From Paracoccaceae bacterium (GTDB taxonomy: Bacteria > Pseudomonadota > Alphaproteobacteria > Rhodobacterales > Rhodobacteraceae), in assembly GCA_019090405.1 (NCBI GenBank), contig JAHRVZ010000023.1, positions 1 to 6,161 of the forward strand: DNA of 6,161 nucleotides, in the 5' to 3' direction. This document shows positions 1-4,119 of this stretch, in pieces (the first letter of the stretch is position 1; each line of letters begins with the position of its first letter). The notes beneath the pieces were generated by a model. That model worked only from the letters and a program-made list of their open reading frames with translations, searched no databases and was not told the DNA's origin. Both the position numbers and the translations under genes were made by a program.

Positions 1-210
1 ACCACCGCCATGACCACCGCCGTGACCACCGCCATGACCACCGCCATGACCACCGCCATGACCACCGCCGTGTCCGCCACCATGGCCACCACCGTCGCCA
101 CCGCCGTCGCCACCGCCGTCGCCACCGCCGTCACCGTCGCCACCGCCGTCACCGTCGCCACCGTCGCCACCGCCGTCACCGTCGCCACCACCGTCACCGT
201 CGCCACCACC
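1..210 (-). repeat. 12-bp coding tandem repeat (HGGG units) grading into DG-rich repeats
   Basis: Bases 1-84 are seven 12-bp units, read on the minus strand as CAT/CAC plus three Gly codons, nearly identical at the DNA level (GGCGGTGGTCAT-like). Bases 85-210 are related 6- and 12-bp units in which a GAC Asp codon takes the place of the His codon. The array continues past the left edge. Because the units are in frame and close to identical, copy number could change by slippage without breaking the reading frame. Confidence 0.9.
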
Positions 211-540
211 AGAATTTCCACCAGCGTTGTTATTGTTAGCGCCTACGGAAGAATCGTCGTCGTCAAAATCCGGAGCGTCCGCCTGCGAGCTGGTTGAGAG
301 AATGGAACTTGTTGGCGCTTCGGTCAAAGCCAAGGCACTTACCGGACAGTTTTGGAACATTTGCTGCAGAATGTCTTCATAATCAGCTCGTTTCGTAATA
401 TTCCGCAGCACATTGGCTGGAATCGTGTCCAGTTGGCACATGTCATATTTTGCAGCAATAGACTGCGTTGGTACCGAGATTGAGAGAAACGCAACGCTTG
501 TCAAAGCTACGCTTGTCTTAAGAATGGTTGTCGGTTTCAT
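1..540 (-). CDS. Exported protein of unknown function with Asp-Gly / His-Gly-Gly-Gly repeat tail (3' end outside window)
   Basis: The minus strand is open from an ATG at 540 to the window edge: 180 codons, no stop. Residues 1-30 read as a Sec signal peptide: Lys2 and Lys8, a hydrophobic stretch around 11-24, and a likely cut after SIAA (27-30). The mature part has a short, probably helical segment with two cysteines (Cys35, Cys65) that could form a disulfide once exported. Then come a Ser/Thr-rich linker, an acidic run at 92-96 (DDDD) and an Asn run at 102-105. From residue 111 the chain is Gly-rich: DG/DGGG units to about 152, then seven HGGG units from His153 to the edge. An AAAGGG ribosome site 6 nt upstream supports the start. 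The plus-strand reading of this tract is only a shadow of the repeat. I do not recognise a family. The clustered His residues could bind metal, which is inference. It lies 67 bp downstream of the DUF465-like gene on the same strand and may be cotranscribed with it. Confidence 0.8.
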   Translation of the reverse strand, partial: MKPTTILKTSVALTSVAFLSISVPTQSIAAKYDMCQLDTIPANVLRNITKRADYEDILQQMFQNCPVSALALTEAPTSSILSTSSQADAPDFDDDDSSVGANNNNAGGNSGGGDGDGGGDGDGGGDGGDGDGGGDGDGGGDGGGDGGGDGGGHGGGHGGGHGGGHGGGHGGGHGGGHGGG

Positions 541-546
541 AGCTAA

Positions 547-552
547 CCCTTT
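547..552 (-). promoter_or_regulatory. Ribosome binding site for the repeat-tail gene
   Basis: On the minus strand AAAGGG ends 6 nt before the ATG at 540. It supports this ATG as the start of a gene that is not closed within the window. Confidence 0.6.
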
Positions 553-607
553 ACTTTATAAGTTGAAAATAGATGTGATTTTTCTGGGCGAACTTGGCTA
601 GGCCGCC

Positions 608-847
608 CTAGTTTTTATATTTTAGCGCCATCGCTTGCGGGAAATTGACGGCAATCGCGGCTCGCATTTGTTGCGAAAGCCAAGCCATTCGGTCTTTGGC
701 TTTCAGCTTTGCGATTTTCAGCTTTCTCATGCGAAGCCTATCCGGAAAGGGAGTTTTCATTTCATCCTGGATTTGCGCATTGTACCTTGCCACCCGTGCC
801 TTTAGCCCGAGCAGATCAAAGTGAATTCTTTTTATTTGGTGGGGCAT
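608..847 (-). CDS. Small DUF465/YdcH-like protein
   Basis: A 79-residue, strongly basic, probably cytoplasmic protein. Residues 15-57 follow the DUF465 (YdcH/SlyX-like) pattern: a first helix with LKARVARYNAQI, an acidic turn, a Pro-Phe-Pro-Asp break (33-36), then a second helix rich in Lys and Leu (LRMRKLKIAKLKAKDRM). The family forms short helical hairpins or coiled coils and its function is not established. A tail of about 20 residues (58-79) extends past the usual domain, since many members are only 50-75 residues long. The start is fixed by TGGAG 7 nt upstream, and the gene ends in TAG. It diverges from the OxyR-like gene, so the operator between them could act on both. The family call is from pattern memory, not from a search. 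Alternatively it is an unrelated basic helical protein. Confidence 0.7.
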   Translation of the reverse strand: MPHQIKRIHFDLLGLKARVARYNAQIQDEMKTPFPDRLRMRKLKIAKLKAKDRMAWLSQQMRAAIAVNFPQAMALKYKN

Positions 848-854
848 AAAACTA

Positions 855-859
855 CTCCA
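855..859 (-). promoter_or_regulatory. Ribosome binding site for the DUF465-like gene
   Basis: TGGAG on the minus strand lies 7 nt before the ATG at 847. It decides this start over any upstream codon. Confidence 0.6.
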
Positions 860-961
860 TTAACGTTTCTATTCGCAGGGTTTCTGCTCCCCGCTCCTTT
901 GGCGTAATCAGCTTATGGGGAGGGAGTTTCATAAAATAAATGCGAAAATTGTGGAAATGTT

Positions 962-978
962 GATAGGTTTAAACTATC
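962..978 (+). promoter_or_regulatory. OxyR-type operator, likely autoregulatory
   Basis: The sequence is ATAG-N7-CTAT (963-977), flanked by G and C so that the arms are GATAG/CTATC. The seven spacer bases are GTTTAAA, which also fit the E. coli OxyR half-site pattern ATAGnTnnnAnCTAT, so all ten specified bases match. It contains the LysR T-N11-A core (T964, A976). It ends 31 nt before the ATG of the OxyR-like gene, in the divergent spacer, the usual place for LysR autoregulation. A TTGACG that could be a -35 box for the leftward DUF465-like gene starts at 983 and reads left into the site, though its -10 is poor. I see no good second half-site at the 7-bp spacing used by E. coli OxyR. Confidence 0.6.
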
Positions 979-1008
979 GTCAAAGTGACTCTGAAATGGT
1001 AATCTTGT

Positions 1009-1962
1009 ATGTCCCAGGCGAATATAACGCTTAAGCAGCTCCGATACCTTGTCGCACTGGCAGAAGAAAAACACTTTCGCCGCGCTGCAGAAGTTTGCGG
1101 TGTCAGCCAGCCCTCGCTCAGCGTTCAATTGCAAAAACTAGAAGAACAATTGGGGTCACGCGTTGTCGAAAGAGGGCGCGCAGGCGTTACCTTTACCCCC
1201 GTCGGTCGGGATGTTGTAACGCGCGCAAGGTCAATTCTGATGGATGTACAGGCGATGTCAGATTTTGCACAAACTGCGCAGTATGGGCTAACTGGGACGA
1301 TAAGATTGGGTGTTCAGGCGACGCTTGGGCCGTATCTCATGCCCAGGATCGCCGCCAGGCTGCATCGTGAGCATCCAGATTTCAAACTTTATATCCGCGA
1401 AAGCCTGCCCAGCCAATTGGAAGCAGAATTATTGGCCGGAAAGCATGACATCATTCTAAGCAAATTGCCCTCGCGTGGTGCCGATATCGTGGACGCGCCG
1501 CTGTTTCAGGAACCAATTCTATTTGCCGTTTCCGCGGATCATCCGCTGGCAACAAAAGACCACGTTGTTCCGAGTGACTTAACAGGGTTACCTGTCCTGT
1601 CCCTATCTCGTGGCTATCACCTGCATGATCAGGTGCACGCTTTGTGCAAAGAATTCGGAGCTGAGGTCATTCATGATTACGAAGGCACAAGCCTTGATGC
1701 TTTGCGCCAGATGGTTGCCATGAATATGGGAACAACATTTATGCCGGCGTTATATGCAAAATCTGAGATCAATAAGGGTGGAGACGTGGTGGCCTTACCC
1801 CTGAAAGGTCGCAGGGTTTTTCGTTCAGTAGGGCTTTTCTGGCGCAAAGGAGCAGGCCGGGCACCAGCCTTTGTTAAGTTGAATAATTTTGTCCGGGAAG
1901 TTGTCCAGACAGATTTTCAAGAGTTGATGGCTCTGGAGAGCGTTGTCGCACAAACCAAGTGA
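1009..1962 (+). CDS. OxyR-like LysR-family transcriptional regulator lacking the peroxidatic cysteine
   Basis: 317 residues, the usual LysR length, cytoplasmic DNA-binding regulator. The N-terminal winged helix (about 6-65) has the OxyR-like run LVALAEEKHFRRAAEVCGVSQ followed by PSLSVQLQKLEEQLG. A linker helix (66-95) and an effector domain (96-305) follow, with GVQATLGPYLMP matching OxyR's GLIPTVGPYLLP. In E. coli OxyR the H2O2-sensing pair is Cys199/Cys208, in GHCLRDQ and GFC. Here the aligned stretch is GYHLHDQVHALC, so His204 replaces Cys199 while Cys213 matches Cys208. The only other cysteine is Cys30 in the DNA-binding domain. Disulfide-based peroxide sensing of the classical kind is therefore not possible, and the ligand is unknown. 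I withhold the name oxyR for this reason. The Shine-Dalgarno before the ATG is weak, but the first residues align with the family start. An OxyR-type operator lies just upstream, and the gene converges with the TPR gene 47 bp downstream. Confidence 0.93.
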   Translation: MSQANITLKQLRYLVALAEEKHFRRAAEVCGVSQPSLSVQLQKLEEQLGSRVVERGRAGVTFTPVGRDVVTRARSILMDVQAMSDFAQTAQYGLTGTIRLGVQATLGPYLMPRIAARLHREHPDFKLYIRESLPSQLEAELLAGKHDIILSKLPSRGADIVDAPLFQEPILFAVSADHPLATKDHVVPSDLTGLPVLSLSRGYHLHDQVHALCKEFGAEVIHDYEGTSLDALRQMVAMNMGTTFMPALYAKSEINKGGDVVALPLKGRRVFRSVGLFWRKGAGRAPAFVKLNNFVREVVQTDFQELMALESVVAQTK

Positions 1963-2009
1963 TCAGGCGCATTTTTAGGGACAATGCAGACCATGCTCAG
2001 GCGGTATTC

Positions 2010-3740
2010 TCAATACGAGCCAGAAGGCAGATCCATTCCGGCCTTGCGGAGACCATTCTCGACATGCAGGTTTAACTCCTCGCCCAACTGCCATATTTTG
2101 ATAATGTCAGATGCAGCTTCAGGAAAATCTGGCTTGCGCCTGATCAATTCCTGGATGGCCAATTGCGCCTGTTTGGTGTTGCCTAGCTGTCCGTGGCTGG
2201 CAGCCTGTAACAATTGAACCCAGAAAAAGTCAGGCATGTTGATCTTATCCAGAACTGTCAGGGCGGCTTCGTATTCTTCACGTTGATAGTGATAAAAAAC
2301 TTCGGGAAAGAAATACCATTGCGGATGGATGGGGTTCAGCGCCTTGGCTTTGTCAACCAGCGCGAGTCCTTCTTCCCACGATCCGCTGAACGCCAGCCGC
2401 ATACCATAATGTGACAACACGGTGCTGCTGTTTGGGTTTAATGCAAGGGCGGCGTCGCCGGCTGATTTGAAACCAACAATGTCGCCGGATGTGAAAAGCA
2501 AATTTGAGTGCATCAAATGTGCAGCAAAGGATTCCGGGTCCAGTTCGATAGAGCGTTTAACCGCAGCATCGGCCAGCCTAAGCGATTGCATCTTGTCGGT
2601 TCCAAGATCAAAGCGAATTTCCTGCATGTATAAGTTGGACAAAACCGCCCATGCCTCGGAATAGTCGGGATCAATTTGGGTCGCGCGTTCAACACAGGCC
2701 TGGATTTCAGAATGTTGATCCAGAGCTATGGAAATTTGGTAGTCATAGTAGCGCAACACACAATCATAGGCATCAAGATGCTTGGGGGCTTTGCGTCTGG
2801 CTGTTTTCATCGCGTCCTGAGCCAGAATTCCGTATTTTCCAGCAAGGTTTCCAACCACATCCTGGATTATTCCATCCTGAGCCGAGTATATCTCGGTCGG
2901 CGTTGCATCGACTGCGTAACTTCGCACCCAAATGTAGCGCCCTGATTCCAGATCAACCAACCTTGCGGTCAGACGCAGGGTCTCGCCCAGTTCAAGAACG
3001 CTTCCTTCCAGAACAAATTCAGCCCCCAGTTCTTCGGCAAAGGACTGGGGGTCGCCTGAGGCAGAGCTTAGCCGTTGAACGGCAGCAAGCGGCAAAACCC
3101 ATAGATCGCGAAACCGCGCCAGTTCGGTTGTAAGCTGCTGGGTAATTCCTTGTGAGAAATAACGGCGCTTGGGATCATCGCTTAGATTCTGGAATGGCAG
3201 AACCGCAATGACCGGGCCTTTGGGCAGGTCCATATTTGTGTCTATTTGGCGTGGAAAGAACAGAAACCACGCCAATGTCAAAAGCATGAGCCCCCCGCCC
3301 AAAGCCGCTGCGATCTTTGCTGCCCTCCGGTTCCCGGCGGGTGTTTCGACGGGTGGAGCAGGGCTGTCTGGGGCAGAGTTTGGCACCGATGGCTGTAGCG
3401 CCTCTTGCGGGTCGAACCGCGGTGTATATCCACCTTTCGGCACAGAAATACGAATGCTGTCCCACCGGCCAGCCCCAACATAAAACCGATCCAAATCGCT
3501 CCGCAGGCGGCGCGCCTCTAGTCGAACCACCGGATCGATTTGCTGATCGAAATTTTCGTCACGTCCAAAAACCGACTGCGCAATGCTTACGCCCTTCAGC
3601 AGTTTTTCCCGACCTTCTAGCGTTTCATTCACGATATAACGAAGAAATTCACGGCGTTGATCGGTCGCCGGAAAGTCATCATTTTGCAATATGCGTTCTA
3701 GTTGAAGGCGAATAGCAGCTGGTGAGAAAATTTCATCCAT
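2010..3740 (-). CDS. Membrane-anchored winged-helix-like / TolB-like / TPR protein, possible one-component regulator
   Basis: 576 residues from the ATG at 3740, ending in TGA. Residues 1-110 (MDEIFSPAAIR to GGYTPRF) match the winged-helix-like N-terminus of TolB/TPR proteins often labelled 'adenylate cyclase' or CadC-like: EFLRYIVNETLEGR, then DPVVRLEARRLRSDLDRFY, then a wing-like ISVPKGGY. A Pro-rich linker (about 112-136) precedes Arg-Arg and one TM helix (about 143-162), which suggests N-in, C-out. Residues 175-300 (VIAVLPFQNLS, GITQQLTTEL, FVLEGSV) are TolB/FlgO-like, and about 320-550 are TPR-like helical pairs (ALALNPN, RSIELDPES). There is no nucleotide cyclase catalytic domain. The frame stays open to a GTG at 3839, with another ATG at 3788, but the extra residues do not look like the family, and no start has a clear Shine-Dalgarno. 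The gene diverges from the alkylsulfatase, so it may sense periplasmic conditions and control that gene, which is inference. Confidence 0.85.
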   Translation of the reverse strand: MDEIFSPAAIRLQLERILQNDDFPATDQRREFLRYIVNETLEGREKLLKGVSIAQSVFGRDENFDQQIDPVVRLEARRLRSDLDRFYVGAGRWDSIRISVPKGGYTPRFDPQEALQPSVPNSAPDSPAPPVETPAGNRRAAKIAAALGGGLMLLTLAWFLFFPRQIDTNMDLPKGPVIAVLPFQNLSDDPKRRYFSQGITQQLTTELARFRDLWVLPLAAVQRLSSASGDPQSFAEELGAEFVLEGSVLELGETLRLTARLVDLESGRYIWVRSYAVDATPTEIYSAQDGIIQDVVGNLAGKYGILAQDAMKTARRKAPKHLDAYDCVLRYYDYQISIALDQHSEIQACVERATQIDPDYSEAWAVLSNLYMQEIRFDLGTDKMQSLRLADAAVKRSIELDPESFAAHLMHSNLLFTSGDIVGFKSAGDAALALNPNSSTVLSHYGMRLAFSGSWEEGLALVDKAKALNPIHPQWYFFPEVFYHYQREEYEAALTVLDKINMPDFFWVQLLQAASHGQLGNTKQAQLAIQELIRRKPDFPEAASDIIKIWQLGEELNLHVENGLRKAGMDLPSGSY

Positions 3741-3832
3741 AAGTAATGTTGTTAGCTGCGCACCAATCGCCAGCCACTCCAAGTGCATAGAAAACAGGGA
3801 TTTATTACATCCGTAAAGTTGATTTGCGCCGT

Positions 3833-3856
3833 CTGGCACAGCCGCGTTTCTGCCAG
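3833..3856. promoter_or_regulatory. Inverted repeat CTGGCA-N12-TGCCAG, candidate operator
   Basis: Perfect 6-bp arms (3833-3838 and 3851-3856) with a 12-bp spacer lie about 95 bp upstream of the preferred TPR-gene start. They overlap the alternative GTG at 3839, which fits an operator better than coding sequence. Binding protein unknown; chance occurrence cannot be ruled out. Confidence 0.25.
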
Positions 3857-3949
3857 TGCTAACATGTTCATACTTCCGCCGAAACGTCTAAACTGTATTT
3901 GGCCACCTAGGGCGCAACCATGAGGGTTGGCTTTTATGTAACTCAGGAG

Positions 3950-3964
3950 GTATTCTTCGAATAC
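3950..3964. promoter_or_regulatory. Palindrome GTATTC-TTC-GAATAC, candidate operator
   Basis: Perfect 6-bp arms around a 3-bp centre. It sits 31 bp upstream of the TATAAT at 3996-4001, near where an activator or repressor of the sulfatase could bind. An orphan AGGAGG (3945-3950) abuts it, with no usable start codon at proper distance. Confidence 0.3.
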
Positions 3965-3973
3965 TGAACTTCG

Positions 3974-4001
3974 GTGACGAGCCAGCCAGCCAATCTATAA
4001 T
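3974..4001 (+). promoter_or_regulatory. Candidate sigma70-type promoter for the alkylsulfatase
   Basis: A consensus TATAAT (3996-4001) is preceded at 16 bp by GTGACG (3974-3979), which shares TGAC with the TTGACA consensus. Transcription would begin near 4008 and give a 5' leader of about 110 nt before the ATG at 4120. I saw no better-scoring pair closer to the gene. Confidence 0.4.
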
Positions 4002-4011
4002 TGCGCGCTAT
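3997..4011 (+). promoter_or_regulatory. Imperfect OxyR/LysR-like box (ATAA-N7-CTAT)
   Basis: It differs from ATAG-N7-CTAT by one of eight arm bases and keeps the T-N11-A core (T3998, A4010). The spacer fits the T of the OxyR pattern but not the A. It overlaps the -10 box and the likely start site of the sulfatase promoter, a position where binding would normally repress. A one-mismatch match of this length is not rare by chance. Confidence 0.25.
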
Positions 4012-4104
4012 GCTTTGAGCACCGCAGTATGATGTCAGAATTCGCGGACGATTGCCGCCCACTCCCTGAGATAAACATTAACACTTTTTAGACAATAGAT
4101 GAAC

Positions 4105-4110
4105 AGGAGG
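4105..4110 (+). promoter_or_regulatory. Strong ribosome binding site for the alkylsulfatase (decides the start)
   Basis: AGGAGG lies 9 nt before the ATG at 4120. An in-frame ATG at 4099 would add MNRRRST but has no Shine-Dalgarno of its own and would turn this AGGAGG into codons, so 4120 is preferred. Confidence 0.75.
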
Positions 4111-4119
4111 CGTTCCACT

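Larger units (their letters stand above)
3741..4119. other. Divergent intergenic region between the TPR gene and the alkylsulfatase
   Basis: These 379 bases hold no convincing gene; the only plus-strand ORFs are a few codons long. They contain two short inverted repeats, a consensus -10 box, an imperfect OxyR/LysR-like box and the sulfatase ribosome site, each listed separately. If the TPR gene really starts at the GTG at 3839, the region shrinks to 280 bases. Confidence 0.7.

Noticed and set aside
1..210. Possible CRISPR array or intergenic tandem repeat
   Set aside because: Units are 12 bp or shorter, contiguous, without unique spacers, and in frame with a coding sequence.
10..297. Plus-strand ORF of Met-Thr-Thr-Ala and Val-Ala-Thr repeats
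   Set aside because: It is the opposite-strand reading of the 12-bp coding repeat. The minus-strand frame has a signal peptide, a ribosome site and 180 open codons.
586..616. CTAGG-CCGC-CCTAG hairpin followed by T5, resembling a rightward terminator
   Set aside because: No plus-strand gene precedes it, the stem is only 5 bp, and in the leftward direction that the neighbouring genes use, no T-run follows.
913..1134. Minus-strand ORF of 73 residues overlapping the LysR start
   Set aside because: No family features; it overlaps the well-supported LysR N-terminus and the operator.
1963..2009. Bidirectional terminator between the convergent LysR and TPR genes
   Set aside because: No stable hairpin with a T-run is visible in the 47-bp gap; only a 7-bp direct repeat (TCAGGCG) is seen.
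2651..3133. Plus-strand ORF of 160 residues inside the TPR gene, and neighbouring plus-strand ORFs
   Set aside because: Shadow frames of the clearly conserved minus-strand TolB/TPR gene; low-complexity composition without domains.
2010..3740. Annotation of the TPR protein as an adenylate cyclase
   Set aside because: Relatives often carry that label, but no class III cyclase catalytic domain is present; only the TolB-like and TPR parts are shared.
4099..4119. Upstream in-frame ATG giving the sulfatase an MNRRRST extension, possibly a twin-arginine signal
   Set aside because: There is no ribosome site before 4099, AGGAGG is ideally placed for 4120, and the arginines are not followed by the usual Tat motif residues.
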